NCBI GenBank assembly: GCA_002261155.1
Contig: NKXN01000004.1
Location: forward strand, 62,001-126,000
Direction: 5' to 3'
DNA: 64,000 nt
From: Bacillaceae bacterium SAS-127
GTDB taxonomy: Bacteria; Bacillota; Bacilli; Bacillales; Domibacillaceae
Positions within the stretch are counted from its first letter, which is position 1. The number at the start of each line of letters is the position of its first letter. Below, one piece after another: positions 18,677-27,709 of the stretch. Below the pieces are notes generated by a model. The model was not told where the DNA came from. It searched no databases and was given only the letters and a program-made list of their open reading frames with translations. The position numbers and the translations under genes were made by a program.

Positions 18677-20191
18677 CTACTTCACTTTCCGTTTCACCAT
18701 CGACAACAGCTGGCGGAAGCCTTCTTTATAAAAGACAAATAAACCAGCAGTATAAAGCACAACTCCAAGCGGCACGATGATCATTAGTTGCCAAAGCGAA
18801 TACAGCTCAGAAATCGGCGTATACGCTTTTAACAAATAAAGTGGTCCGACCATCACTGCGGTAACGATCGTCACTCGACCAATTAAGCCAAACAAGCGCG
18901 TCGCTTCCTTTTTCTCGAAGTCTTTATAGACGAAAATCGTACTTACGACTAAATAATAAACGGAAACAAATGAGCTTGTCAGTGCCAGGCCAGGGTAGCC
19001 GAACGGCTCGACAAACAGCCAGTTCAAAAAGAAATTCAATGCAATCGTCGTGACGCTAATGCGGAACACGATATTCGTTTTTCCTTGAGCATACATCGAT
19101 TTCGAGACGATGTACTGCAGACCTTGCGCGACAACGATCGGCAAATAATACACTAGTGCTAAATACGTATTATGCGTATCATCCGCGCCGAACTTCCCGC
19201 GCTCGAAAATAAAGGAAATTGCTTCTTCTCCAACGAGGAACAAGCCGGCTGCAATCGGAGCGAGCGTTAACAATGAAATTTGTATCCCCATGAAAAACGT
19301 ATCTTGAAACTTCTTCTGATTGTTCACTTGTTCAGATAACAGGGTAAAAATAACGACCGCAATCGTTGTCCCATAAATCGTATGCGGAATGCTCGTAATC
19401 AAGCTCGCATTGTTCAAATAAGTAACCGCTCCCGGAACCGTACTCACCGCAAAGGCTTTATTGACAAACATATTAATTTGTCCAACCCCTGCATTTAACA
19501 ATGAAGGTACGAGCAACACAAGAAAGGAGCGCCGGAATTCTTCTTCTACTTTAAGAGTGGGCTGCCATTGATACCCTTTTCTCAATAGGAAAAATAATTG
19601 AATCCCGATCCCAACAATCGTCCCGAAAATGAACCCGTAAGCTAAGCTGTTAATGCCCCATTGATCAGAGAACAACAGCGCGAACACTGCCCCCATCAAC
19701 GTAGCTGACAGCTTCGACATTTGTGACGGGACAAAAATTCGCTGCGCCTGTAAATAGGAATCCAAAATCCCATTCAACGCAATCGCACTCATAAATAAGA
19801 AGAAAAATTGCGTAATTTCAATCGTTACTTCCGCCGTTAATCCGGTGCTTTTCGGATAAATGAGCGGCACAAACCACGGGCTAAGTAGCCATCCCAATAC
19901 GGAAATTACCAAGAAGATAACAACCGTTGCGTTCATGACGCCATTGGCATTTCGCTCGGTCGTTTCCGGTGCTTCTTTCTTCTTTTTGACATATAGCGGT
20001 AAAAACACATTGTTAAATCCGCCAGAAATAATTGCAATCACTAACGTAATAAATGAAAATGCCAATAAATATCCATCTGTATAACTAGTCGCTCCAAACT
20101 CGCGCGCAATAATACTTTCCCGCAAAAAGCCCGAAAGCTTCACGACAAGCGAAAGCACAACAAGCCAAAGAGCCGTTTTCTTTAACGACAC
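18677..20191 (-). CDS. murJ: MurJ/MviN-family lipid-linked precursor flippase
   Basis: A 504-aa polytopic membrane protein of the MOP/MVF exporter superfamily, with the N-terminal signature (SGFLRESIIAREFGAT, SGGFNNVFLPLY) and about 12-14 hydrophobic segments. MurJ proteins flip lipid II; paralogues inside polysaccharide clusters flip other undecaprenyl-linked units. Its place at the head of the wall-polymer cluster suggests it could serve the secondary polymer instead. GTG 20191 is preferred because AGGTGGAG lies 4 nt upstream; the ATG at 20209 lies before that ribosome site. Confidence 0.85.
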   Translation of the reverse strand: MSLKKTALWLVVLSLVVKLSGFLRESIIAREFGATSYTDGYLLAFSFITLVIAIISGGFNNVFLPLYVKKKKEAPETTERNANGVMNATVVIFLVISVLGWLLSPWFVPLIYPKSTGLTAEVTIEITQFFFLFMSAIALNGILDSYLQAQRIFVPSQMSKLSATLMGAVFALLFSDQWGINSLAYGFIFGTIVGIGIQLFFLLRKGYQWQPTLKVEEEFRRSFLVLLVPSLLNAGVGQINMFVNKAFAVSTVPGAVTYLNNASLITSIPHTIYGTTIAVVIFTLLSEQVNNQKKFQDTFFMGIQISLLTLAPIAAGLFLVGEEAISFIFERGKFGADDTHNTYLALVYYLPIVVAQGLQYIVSKSMYAQGKTNIVFRISVTTIALNFFLNWLFVEPFGYPGLALTSSFVSVYYLVVSTIFVYKDFEKKEATRLFGLIGRVTIVTAVMVGPLYLLKAYTPISELYSLWQLMIIVPLGVVLYTAGLFVFYKEGFRQLLSMVKRKVK

Positions 20192-20248
20192 GAACTCCAC
20201 CTCATTCAAAATATCAATCTAACTAATAATAACATAAAGTGAAACTTC

Positions 20249-20370
20249 AATCAGTGGGGTTTTCTTCATCCCCACTGATTGTTAGTTGAACCAATCGGGC
20301 GTTTACGGGCACCCACAAGTCGGCACTTCTGAGGTGGGGGTCTTACAGCCCGTTAATGAGGGATAAATAT
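20249..20370. repeat. Possible IS200/IS605-type end remnant
   Basis: An 11-bp perfect inverted repeat (AATCAGTGGGG / CCCCACTGATT, 10-nt loop) has no T run. Further on, GAGGTGGGGGTCTTACAGCC (20331-20350) and nearby sequence match elements at 42528 and, inverted, at 63445. No transposase ORF is present. Interpretation as a relic of a TnpB-type element is tentative. Confidence 0.35.
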
Positions 20371-20428
20371 TGCAAAGGAATATTGTCAGACGTTGTAGAA
20401 ATATTTCCTTATAGAGAGGAGTGAAAAT

Positions 20429-21394
20429 GTGTTAGTAAAAGCAAGAACAATCCCCTTAAAGATATTGATGTTAGAGGCACTGAAGCGAAATTTGCCCGAG
20501 CACCACATGAAACATGCCATAATCGAAGACGAATTAGCTAGAAGTCGAGCCGGATACCGAGGCGAGCAATCGATCGACTACTACTTATCATTTCTCCCCG
20601 ATGATCACCTCATTCTCCACAATGTGCGGCTTTCGAGCGGCGATTATTTTTTCCAAATCGATACTCTCATTATTTGTCCGAACGTCATCGTCATCCTCGA
20701 AGTGAAAAACATCGCCGGCGCGCTGTTCTTTGACGAAGCCTTTCATCAGCTTATTCGCACCACTGAGGAAAAAGAAGAAGCTTTCGCTGATCCGATTTTA
20801 CAAGTGCGGCGACAACATCGTCAGCTCGAATCATGGCTTACTTCGTATAAATTCCCCGCTATGCCCATCGTTCCATTCGTCGTCATTAGCAACCCGAACA
20901 CAATGATCAAAAATGATCACACCCACAAAACGGTACTCCAAATCGTCACCCACGCCAGCGCCATTCCATTTAAATTTGATCACCTTCATAAGAACTATCC
21001 AAACGAACGGCTCACCCGAACAGAAATGAGCAAACTGTCCCAGTTATTGATCAAACATGACCAACCGTATCAACCCGACGTACTCGGCCAATTGCAAATT
21101 TCAGAAGAGGAACTATTAACAGGTGCTAAATGTGACAAGTGCCAGCACCAACCGATGAAACGAGCAGTCGGCACGTGGCGTTGTCTGCGGTGTCATCATC
21201 AATCAGTAGACGCCCATATTCCAGCGCTCGCAGACTACGCTCTCTTGCATAGCCCCGTCATCACGAACAAACAATTTCGCCATTACTTTCATCTGCAATC
21301 GAATAGTGTGGCTAAACGATTGCTTAGTGCGATGAATTTAAAACAAAGTGGCAATCAAAGAAGTCGAAAATACTATTTGCCGTTACCGAAGTAA
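20429..21394 (+). CDS. NERD-domain protein
   Basis: A 321-aa soluble protein. Residues about 35-150 match the nuclease-related NERD domain, with RGEQSIDYYL, DTLIICPNVIVILEVKN and the downstream QVRRQHRQLESWL; the (D)-ExK arrangement resembles PD-(D/E)xK nucleases. Residues about 225-260 have a CxxC-x12-CxxC zinc ribbon (CDKCQHQPM ... CLRCHHQS), followed by a C-terminal helix-turn-helix-like tail. GTG 20429 lies behind AGAGGAG. Substrate unknown. It is the only non-wall gene in the cluster. Confidence 0.85.
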   Translation: MLVKARTIPLKILMLEALKRNLPEHHMKHAIIEDELARSRAGYRGEQSIDYYLSFLPDDHLILHNVRLSSGDYFFQIDTLIICPNVIVILEVKNIAGALFFDEAFHQLIRTTEEKEEAFADPILQVRRQHRQLESWLTSYKFPAMPIVPFVVISNPNTMIKNDHTHKTVLQIVTHASAIPFKFDHLHKNYPNERLTRTEMSKLSQLLIKHDQPYQPDVLGQLQISEEELLTGAKCDKCQHQPMKRAVGTWRCLRCHHQSVDAHIPALADYALLHSPVITNKQFRHYFHLQSNSVAKRLLSAMNLKQSGNQRSRKYYLPLPK

Positions 21395-21426
21395 GCCCAA
21401 TCTTGTGTGATTGGGCTTGTTTTTTG
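21393..21426 (+). terminator. Terminator after the NERD gene
   Basis: AAGCCCAAT pairs with ATTGGGCTT and is followed by a T run. Confidence 0.88.
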
Positions 21427-21431
21427 TCGTA

Positions 21432-21521
21432 TTGGTTGTGGGGCGTGTCGCATTAGTCGCCCGAGCGCTGGAATTGGGCGCTCAGGCTGTCGAATCGGGC
21501 GAGAAACATGTCGAATTAGGC
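21432..21521. repeat. Intergenic 21-bp tandem repeat, locus 3
   Basis: Four 21-nt units starting at 21432, 21453, 21474 and 21495, plus a partial TTAGGC unit; the last two match TYGGGCG-N9-TGTCGAA best. Confidence 0.8.
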
Positions 21522-21550
21522 ATCGCCACCGACATCGCCCATCCCACCCA

Positions 21551-21580
21551 CAAAAAAACCACCCCGCCAAGGCGAGGTGG
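21551..21580 (-). terminator. Terminator of the minus-strand glycosyltransferase operon
   Basis: CCACCTCGCC pairs with GGCGGGGTGG on the minus strand, followed by seven T. Confidence 0.88.
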
Positions 21581-21588
21581 CCGACCAC

Positions 21589-22758
21589 TCACTTCACAGC
21601 TTGCATATAAATTTCTTCATATTTCTCAGCTGCGGCCATGTGAGAGTATTCATCTTCAATTTTCTTCCGCGCACGATCAGCAAATGCTTGAGCTTTCGCT
21701 GGGTCATCGAGCAACTCGATCATCGCCGCAGATAGTTCTTCGACATTTTTCTCTTCGGTCAACAATCCGTCGACGTTGTGGTTGACGATTTCTTTCAGTC
21801 CACCAACGGCACAAGCGATCAGTGGAGAACCAGAGCCCATCGCTTCCAATGCGGAAATCGAAGTGGCTTCTTCTACGCCGGCAGAATGCACGCTCGGCAC
21901 GAGCACAACGTCAGCCAATGCGTAAAACTCTTTAATGACGTCATGTGGAATCGCCCCTAACAAACGAACGTTCTTCTCTAACTTATGCTCGGCAATTAAT
22001 CGTTTCATTTCATCCATCGCTTCGCCCGTACCTGCATAAATCAACTGAGCATTCGGATATTTCTCCAACACGGCTGGCATAGATAAAATCGGATAAATGA
22101 CGCCGTTTTTCTTCGTCAAGCGACGGGGCACGAAGAACACAGGCACATCGACATCGACGCCGTGCTTTTGACGGAATTCGGCTTTTTTCTCTTTTTCCGG
22201 ACGGAAGTCATCGACGTTAATGAAGTTGCGGATCGCCGTACCTGTAATGCCCGCTTCACGTTGCACGTATTCTTTAATACGCGTGTCCACCGTAATAATC
22301 GCGCGTGTGCTACGGTACGCCTTTACTTCTTCACCCATCAAAAACTTTTCTTCTTCGCTATCCTTTAAAATGTTTCCAGCACTCAACGCTTCATATGTTA
22401 AGTAGCCGTGCACCGTAGAAACAACCGGCATTCCGGCATCAAGAGCGGCAAATGTTGCGTACACTTCCTGTGCATTCACGACATCATAATTTTTATGCTT
22501 CACTGCTTCCATTAGCTTTTGTAGCATTTTCTTCCGCGTCTGTAAGCCATATACGAAGCCTTTCCCTTTAGACAATTTATTCATTAAAAAGCCAGGGCCA
22601 CGCACTTTCATGTTTTGCTGTAATTCAGGAATGTCACTAAATGATAAAATATCCACTTCATGACCGCGCGCTTCCAATCCAGCCTTCAACGTCGCCACAT
22701 GAGTCGACAGCCCACCTGTATGTGGATAATGGTACACGGTCGCAAGCAAAATCTTCAT
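21589..22758 (-). CDS. GT4-family glycosyltransferase
   Basis: A 389-aa retaining GT-B glycosyltransferase. The N-terminal Rossmann half begins MKILLATVYHYPHTGGLSTH. The C-terminal nucleotide-sugar half contains the EX7E-type region GVEEATSISALEAMGSGSPLIA. It is probably cytoplasmic or membrane-associated and adds a sugar to the lipid-linked wall polymer. It is co-oriented with csaB 16 nt upstream, so the two form an operon and its acceptor may be the pyruvylated polymer. Donor and acceptor cannot be read from sequence. Confidence 0.88.
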   Translation of the reverse strand: MKILLATVYHYPHTGGLSTHVATLKAGLEARGHEVDILSFSDIPELQQNMKVRGPGFLMNKLSKGKGFVYGLQTRKKMLQKLMEAVKHKNYDVVNAQEVYATFAALDAGMPVVSTVHGYLTYEALSAGNILKDSEEEKFLMGEEVKAYRSTRAIITVDTRIKEYVQREAGITGTAIRNFINVDDFRPEKEKKAEFRQKHGVDVDVPVFFVPRRLTKKNGVIYPILSMPAVLEKYPNAQLIYAGTGEAMDEMKRLIAEHKLEKNVRLLGAIPHDVIKEFYALADVVLVPSVHSAGVEEATSISALEAMGSGSPLIACAVGGLKEIVNHNVDGLLTEEKNVEELSAAMIELLDDPAKAQAFADRARKKIEDEYSHMAAAEKYEEIYMQAVK

Positions 22759-22774
22759 TCGAAAAAACCTCCCC

Positions 22775-23881
22775 TTACATAAACTTTTTCTTTAATAGTT
22801 CAATATTTTCTAAGGCTTCACGGCGCATTGAAGCGGCATTCGTAGCCACCGTCTCACTCAATTCTGCACGGCGAGACAGCACTTCACGAGCGTTCACCTT
22901 CAACTTCTCTGCATCGAACTCCTCTAAGCGGAACGAGTAATCCCACATGCCAGAACGCTTCAGTAAACTTTCGACCTTTTTATCATAGCTAATGCCGATA
23001 TGAGGCACAGCCGTTAAAGCGGAGAAAATTAACGAATGTAATCGCAAGCCGATCGTCATGTCGCACTCCCCGATAAAATTCAAATACTGATTCGGTGTAA
23101 AGTCGCCAGCAAGCAAATGGCAAGCATCGGCTTGCTTCATTAACTTCATTACACGTTTCGAGGCATCGACATCATGGTGGCCTTCCATCGGTACAAACAC
23201 CGGTGTAATGCCATCAGTCACAATCAATTCATCGAGCGCATCCGCTAGCTTTTCATAATAATCATCATGCTCAAACCACGGGCGTACCGAGACAGCGACG
23301 AGCGTCTCCTCGCCAGTTAACGACAAGCTCTTCATGCATGAATCGTCTTCCTTCTTCTGGAAAGCAAACACGATATCGGCGGTCACGACCGTTTGTGGAC
23401 GGGTGACGCCTAGCTTGTGCAAATAATCCTTTGAATATTGGTCACGCACCGTCACAAAATCAGCACGGTTAGCGAAAACCTTCATTAATATCTTACCCCA
23501 AGTCGAAGTGACCGGGCCAATTCCTTGAGAGAAAAACATCACCCTTGCGCCACACAGCTTCGCTAAAAAGGCAATCAATAAATAATAAGGAAGTGGGCCG
23601 AACAAGAACTTCGTCGGATATGTATCTTGAAGTAGTCCACCACCGCCGCTAATTAATACATCTGCTTGGCGGAGCGCCTTCACTTTCTCCTTATTCTCAT
23701 GGCGCCAGCCGCGGTAGACGGTATCGACGTTGTGCTCTTTTGCCGTCTGTTCTGGTGATAGGGAAAATACCGTAATATCTACATCATCGATTTCATTTCG
23801 TAAATTATCTACAATTGCTTCTAGGATCGCTTCATCCCCAGTATTGCCTAATCCATAAAATCCTGAAATGACAACTTTCAA
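22775..23881 (-). CDS. csaB: CsaB, polysaccharide pyruvyl transferase
   Basis: Transfers pyruvate from phosphoenolpyruvate to the secondary cell-wall polymer, making the ketal that SLH domains bind. The 368-aa protein has the family start KVVISGFYGLGNTGDEAI, a central GGGGLLQD and the C-terminal LRLHSLIFSAL motif with the conserved His. A TTG start at 23881 is chosen: it gives the family N-terminus and lies 8 nt after GAGGAGG, whereas the upstream ATG at 23905 precedes that ribosome site. It is operonic with the GT4 gene and divergent from the UDP-ManNAc dehydrogenase gene. It explains the eleven SLH proteins nearby. Confidence 0.92.
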   Translation of the reverse strand: MKVVISGFYGLGNTGDEAILEAIVDNLRNEIDDVDITVFSLSPEQTAKEHNVDTVYRGWRHENKEKVKALRQADVLISGGGGLLQDTYPTKFLFGPLPYYLLIAFLAKLCGARVMFFSQGIGPVTSTWGKILMKVFANRADFVTVRDQYSKDYLHKLGVTRPQTVVTADIVFAFQKKEDDSCMKSLSLTGEETLVAVSVRPWFEHDDYYEKLADALDELIVTDGITPVFVPMEGHHDVDASKRVMKLMKQADACHLLAGDFTPNQYLNFIGECDMTIGLRLHSLIFSALTAVPHIGISYDKKVESLLKRSGMWDYSFRLEEFDAEKLKVNAREVLSRRAELSETVATNAASMRREALENIELLKKKFM

Positions 23882-24050
23882 AAAGTTAGCCTCCTCGTCA
23901 GTCAAATACGCTTAAAAAGCTAAACTTCATTTTATCATTTCACCCACCCACATTCAACGAAATTAGTGCAAGGTGCAAGCGAATTTGCTATACTATGTTA
24001 AGTTATTAAATTCAATCCACACTAGTTGTAATTAGAAAGGATTTTTTGCC

Positions 24051-25349
24051 ATGCAGAAGATTTGTGTTGTTGGTTTAGGATACATTGGATTGCCAACTGC
24101 GGCTGTTTTCGCTCGCGCTGGCTTTGATATCGTTGGAGTAGATGTAAATAAACAAGTCGTTGAAAGATTAAATAAAGGTGAAATCATTATTGAGGAGGTA
24201 GGTCTTCCGGAAGTCGTGAAAGAAGTTGTCGATGCTGGCAAACTACGCGCGTCATTAGAGCCGGAAGCAGCGGATGTATTCATCATCTCTGTACCGACAC
24301 CGATTCATGAAGATTGCACCGCCAATGTCGAGTATGTCAAAAGTGCCACAAAAGCGGTCGTGCCTCATTTGCAAAAAGGAAACATCATCATCGTAGAATC
24401 AACGATCCCACCGCGGACGATGGATGACGTCGTTGCGCCGATCATTCGAGAAGCGGGCTTTGACCCAGAACAAGATGTATACCTTGCGCATTGCCCAGAG
24501 CGTGTGCTACCTGGTCGCATTTTAATCGAGCTTGTGGAAAATACGCGCATCGTCGGCGGTTTAACGAAGGAAGCAGCGACAAAAGCCGGGGATGTCTATC
24601 GTCAAGTCGTCACAGGTGAGGTGCTTGAAACAGAAGCAGTCACTGCGGAAATGTCTAAGCTGATGGAAAATACATTCCGTGACGTCAACATTGCGTTAGC
24701 GAATGAATTAACGAAAATTGCCGCTCGTCTAGGTGTCGATTCTCATAAAGTAATCGAGCTTGCCAATCGCCACCCGCGCGTTAACATTCATCAGCCAGGA
24801 CCAGGAGTCGGCGGTCACTGCTTAGCAGTTGACCCGTATTTCATCGTTGAAAAAGCGCCGGAAGAAGCGTTAATGATTCAGTTATCACGCGACATTAACA
24901 ACTCAATGCCAGAGTTTGTGATCGAGCAAATCATTCGATTAACGGCCGAATTACCAACGCCAAAAATTGCGCTTTTCGGCCTCACATATAAAGGAAATAT
25001 TGATGACGTTCGTGAAAGCCCAGCGATTGAAATCGTTGAGAAAGTACTAGCGAACCCACGTTTTGATGTGCGTGTTCATGACCCGCACGTTCGTGATGAG
25101 CAAGTACCTTTCCAACTTTCTTCCTTTGAAGAAGCGATCACAGCGGCGAACCTTGTTGTCATCTTAACGGATCATAATGAATTTAAAGCGTTAAATCCGC
25201 AAGAGCTGATTGCCAAGATGGATACACCAGTCATCTTTGATACGAAGAACTGTTCGCACCTTGAAAAAGAAGCCGCTCTTACTGTGCATCGCATCGGCGA
25301 CTTAACGAACCTTCAAGCGATCCAAGCGAATAAACGAATAAATAATTAG
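24051..25349 (+). CDS. UDP-N-acetyl-D-mannosamine dehydrogenase (WecC-like)
   Basis: A 432-aa NAD-dependent UDP-sugar 6-dehydrogenase. Rossmann motif VGLGYIGLPTAAVFA lies at residues 7-21, the central domain has KLMENTFRDVNIALANEL, and the catalytic Cys is in GVGGHCLAVDP. The C-terminal UDP-binding domain contains GLTYKGNIDDVRESP. Sequence pattern and the adjacent TagA-type transferase favour UDP-ManNAc to UDP-ManNAcA over UDP-Glc. It starts at ATG 24051 behind AGAAAGGA and supplies the polymer building block. It overlaps neither neighbour; the next ORF begins 10 nt later. Confidence 0.88.
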   Translation: MQKICVVGLGYIGLPTAAVFARAGFDIVGVDVNKQVVERLNKGEIIIEEVGLPEVVKEVVDAGKLRASLEPEAADVFIISVPTPIHEDCTANVEYVKSATKAVVPHLQKGNIIIVESTIPPRTMDDVVAPIIREAGFDPEQDVYLAHCPERVLPGRILIELVENTRIVGGLTKEAATKAGDVYRQVVTGEVLETEAVTAEMSKLMENTFRDVNIALANELTKIAARLGVDSHKVIELANRHPRVNIHQPGPGVGGHCLAVDPYFIVEKAPEEALMIQLSRDINNSMPEFVIEQIIRLTAELPTPKIALFGLTYKGNIDDVRESPAIEIVEKVLANPRFDVRVHDPHVRDEQVPFQLSSFEEAITAANLVVILTDHNEFKALNPQELIAKMDTPVIFDTKNCSHLEKEAALTVHRIGDLTNLQAIQANKRINN

Positions 25350-25359
25350 GGTGTTCCAA

Positions 25360-26076
25360 ATGGAGAAAGAACAATATTTAGGCGTATCGGTCTCGCCGTA
25401 TACGTATGATGAAATCATTGATGACATCAAAATACGTATGGCGGATGACCTGCCATCAACTGTCATTGCTGTTAACCCGGAAAAAGTGATCACCGCTGGC
25501 CGTGATCCGCTCGTCAAAGAATTAATTAACGAGTCGACGTACCAAATTCCCGACGGCATCGGCATGATCATTGCCTCCAAGCTGAAAAATGGCGACATTC
25601 GCGAGCGGGTAACCGGTGTCGATATGATGGGCCGCTTGTTGCAATTTGCCGCACAAGAAGGACATGGTGTCTTTTTCTACGGCGCCAAGGAAGAGGTTGT
25701 ACGTACGGCAAAGGAAAAGCTCGAAGCCTCGATTCCGAATCTGCATGTAGCAGGCTATGAAAATGGCTATGTCCAAGACCAAGAAGCGCTCGTGCAAAAA
25801 ATTAACGAATCGAAAGCAGCGTTCCTGTTCATTGCCCTCGGCAGCCCGCGCCAAGAGCTATGGATTCGTGAAAATATGCCGAAGCTTCCAAATGTGAAAG
25901 TGTTCCAAGGCGTCGGCGGTAGCTTCGATGTCTATTCAGGAAAAGTAAAGCGAGCGCCAGCCTTTTACCGCAAGCTTGGTTTAGAATGGCTATATCGTCT
26001 CATAAAAGAACCACAGCGGATCAAACGCCAAATGGCTTTGCCGAAATTCTTACTCAAAATACTTGTAAGCAAATAA
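25360..26076 (+). CDS. tagA: TagA/WecG-family N-acetylmannosaminyltransferase
   Basis: A 238-aa GT26 enzyme that adds ManNAc (or ManNAcA) to undecaprenyl-PP-GlcNAc, the second step of linkage-unit synthesis. Visible motifs are AVNPEKVITA, TGVDMMGRLLQ with the catalytic Asp, FFYGAKEEV, IALGSPRQELWI and GVGGSFDVYSGKVKRAP. The C-terminal basic tail (PQRIKRQ) is the usual membrane-contact segment. ATG 25360 is preferred over GTG 25351, which sits in the weak ribosome site. It is operonic with the dehydrogenase upstream. Confidence 0.88.
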   Translation: MEKEQYLGVSVSPYTYDEIIDDIKIRMADDLPSTVIAVNPEKVITAGRDPLVKELINESTYQIPDGIGMIIASKLKNGDIRERVTGVDMMGRLLQFAAQEGHGVFFYGAKEEVVRTAKEKLEASIPNLHVAGYENGYVQDQEALVQKINESKAAFLFIALGSPRQELWIRENMPKLPNVKVFQGVGGSFDVYSGKVKRAPAFYRKLGLEWLYRLIKEPQRIKRQMALPKFLLKILVSK

Positions 26077-26080
26077 CCTT

Positions 26081-26117
26081 GAAGGGCTTTAAAACGCTAT
26101 GCGCTTTAAAGCCTTTC
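26081..26117 (+). terminator. Hairpin after tagA
   Basis: GGGCTTTAAA-CGC pairs with GCG-TTTAAAGCC, followed by a short T-rich tract. It may be a partial terminator, since the next gene is co-oriented. Confidence 0.6.
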
Positions 26118-26139
26118 TTGTATGTTGGAGGTGCAATCT

Positions 26140-27237
26140 ATGAAAGTGCTTCATTTAATTAGCGGCGGAGAAAAGGGTGGCTCGCGCAAACACGTGATTA
26201 CATTGCTCGAACAATTCCGAGCAGAAGAAGTGACACTCGCCGTCTTCCAAGAAGGGCAACTGTCGCAAGAAGCGAGGGAGAGCGGCATCCGCACCGAGTG
26301 TTTCCCACAAAGCTCGCGCTACGACTTGTCCGTATTGAACAAGCTCGTCAGCTTCATTCAACAAGAAGGCTTCGACGTCTTACATACCCATGGCCCGCGC
26401 GCCAATCTCTTTAGTATTTACATCAAAAAGAAAACCGGCATCCGTTGGGTCACGACTGTCCATAGTGATCCATCACTTGATTTCGTCAAATCGGGGATCA
26501 AAGGAAAAATCTTCACTTCATTAAGTATGTACGCGGTGAAACAAATGGACGGCTACTTCGCCGTATCGGAACGCTTTAAGCAAAATTTAATCAAGCTTGG
26601 CATTAACGATGACAAAATTCAAACCGTCTACAACGGCATCCAATTTACGAATGAAACAGCGACCCCAATTGCTCGCAGCGAATGGGGCTTAACAGATGAT
26701 GACTTTGTGATGGCAATGGTCGCTCGCCTTCATCCAATTAAAGGGCATACAGTCGTATTTGAAGCGATGACCGCCTTTTCAGAAGAGGAGCGGCCGCACT
26801 TGCTACTCGTCGGTGACGGTCCGATTGAAGACGAGCTTACTAATGAAGTAAAACGTCGCAAACTTGAGCGTCACGTTCATTTCTTAGGCTTCCGCTCAGA
26901 CGTTGATCACATTTATGCTGCCTCCGACTTGGCTCTGTTAGCTTCTTATAGCGAAAGCTTTCCGCTCGCTTTATTAGAAGCGGCCAATCAGCACGTGCCG
27001 ATCATCACAACTGATGTCGGCGGCGTCGGTGAACTAATCGACGACGGACAAACCGGCTGGATCGTCCCAACGAAAGACGCGAAAGCATACGAACAAGCAC
27101 TGCGGGAAGCGATCGCTCGCCAAGATCAATTACAGCAAATGGGCGACCAGCTCTATCACTTTGCTTCCACACGCTTCTCCCTGCAGCAGCTAGCTGAAGC
27201 TCATCGCCAACTATACACAAAAATAACAAATATATAG
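26140..27237 (+). CDS. GT4-family glycosyltransferase
   Basis: A 365-aa GT-B glycosyltransferase. The N-terminus MKVLHLISGGEKGGSRKH and the C-terminal ASDLALLASYSESFPLALLEA (EX7E) followed by DVGGVGELI are typical of family 4. ATG 26140 is preferred because GGAGGTG (26127-26133) is 6 nt upstream; ATG 26122 lies before it. It probably extends the same wall polymer as the csaB-linked glycosyltransferase. A strong terminator ends the cluster. Confidence 0.88.
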   Translation: MKVLHLISGGEKGGSRKHVITLLEQFRAEEVTLAVFQEGQLSQEARESGIRTECFPQSSRYDLSVLNKLVSFIQQEGFDVLHTHGPRANLFSIYIKKKTGIRWVTTVHSDPSLDFVKSGIKGKIFTSLSMYAVKQMDGYFAVSERFKQNLIKLGINDDKIQTVYNGIQFTNETATPIARSEWGLTDDDFVMAMVARLHPIKGHTVVFEAMTAFSEEERPHLLLVGDGPIEDELTNEVKRRKLERHVHFLGFRSDVDHIYAASDLALLASYSESFPLALLEAANQHVPIITTDVGGVGELIDDGQTGWIVPTKDAKAYEQALREAIARQDQLQQMGDQLYHFASTRFSLQQLAEAHRQLYTKITNI

Positions 27238-27250
27238 GAAAGAACACGTC

Positions 27251-27280
27251 ACCCCGAGAGAGTACCTCTCGGGGTTTTTA
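27251..27280 (+). terminator. Terminator of the wall-polymer cluster
   Basis: CCCCGAGAG pairs with CTCTCGGGG and is followed by five T. Confidence 0.9.
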
Positions 27281-27709
27281 TTTGTATCATAGTGCAAGGT
27301 CTCCTACGAATGTGCTAGTTTTATTAAAAAAAAGTAGAATTTTAACCAAAATTTATAGAATTAATCCTTTAATTTCCTTGGTTAATAGTTTATAATAGGG
27401 AAGCTATTATTTTTAAGGAACATTTAACCATTTTTTTGCCAGTGATCAAACATTGATTACTAGACTCTTACAATTGTTACAAATTGGTTGAGAAACATAA
27501 AAGACGGAAAAAATAGTTGAAAAAAATAGCACTTTGATAGAATAGTAACTGAGTTTAAATCTGTTAATTTGTCCGAATGTTACATACATACCCACGGATT
27601 TCCTTTTTTAACGGAAAAACTCTTGTCATTTTTTAAGGAACAGTCGGCTTTATTGCCGATTGATTTCATATTTTAAAAGAAAACTTTACAAAACAGGAGG
27701 AACTATTAC
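27281..27709 (+). promoter_or_regulatory. Long promoter/leader region of S-layer gene 1
   Basis: About 430 nt without a gene. TATAAT at 27391-27396 and TAGAAT near 27538 are candidate -10 boxes. AGGAGG lies shortly before the ATG. Inverted stretches around 27590-27665 (CGGATTTCC..., GTCGGCTTTATTGCCGATTG) could form 5'-UTR hairpins. Long, stable leaders with several promoters are common for S-layer mRNAs. Confidence 0.5.

Noticed and set aside
21407-21785. ORFs with VESGE/VELG peptide repeats over the 21-bp array
   Set aside because: The pattern follows from the 21-nt period; no ribosome site, and they run into a terminator and the opposite gene.
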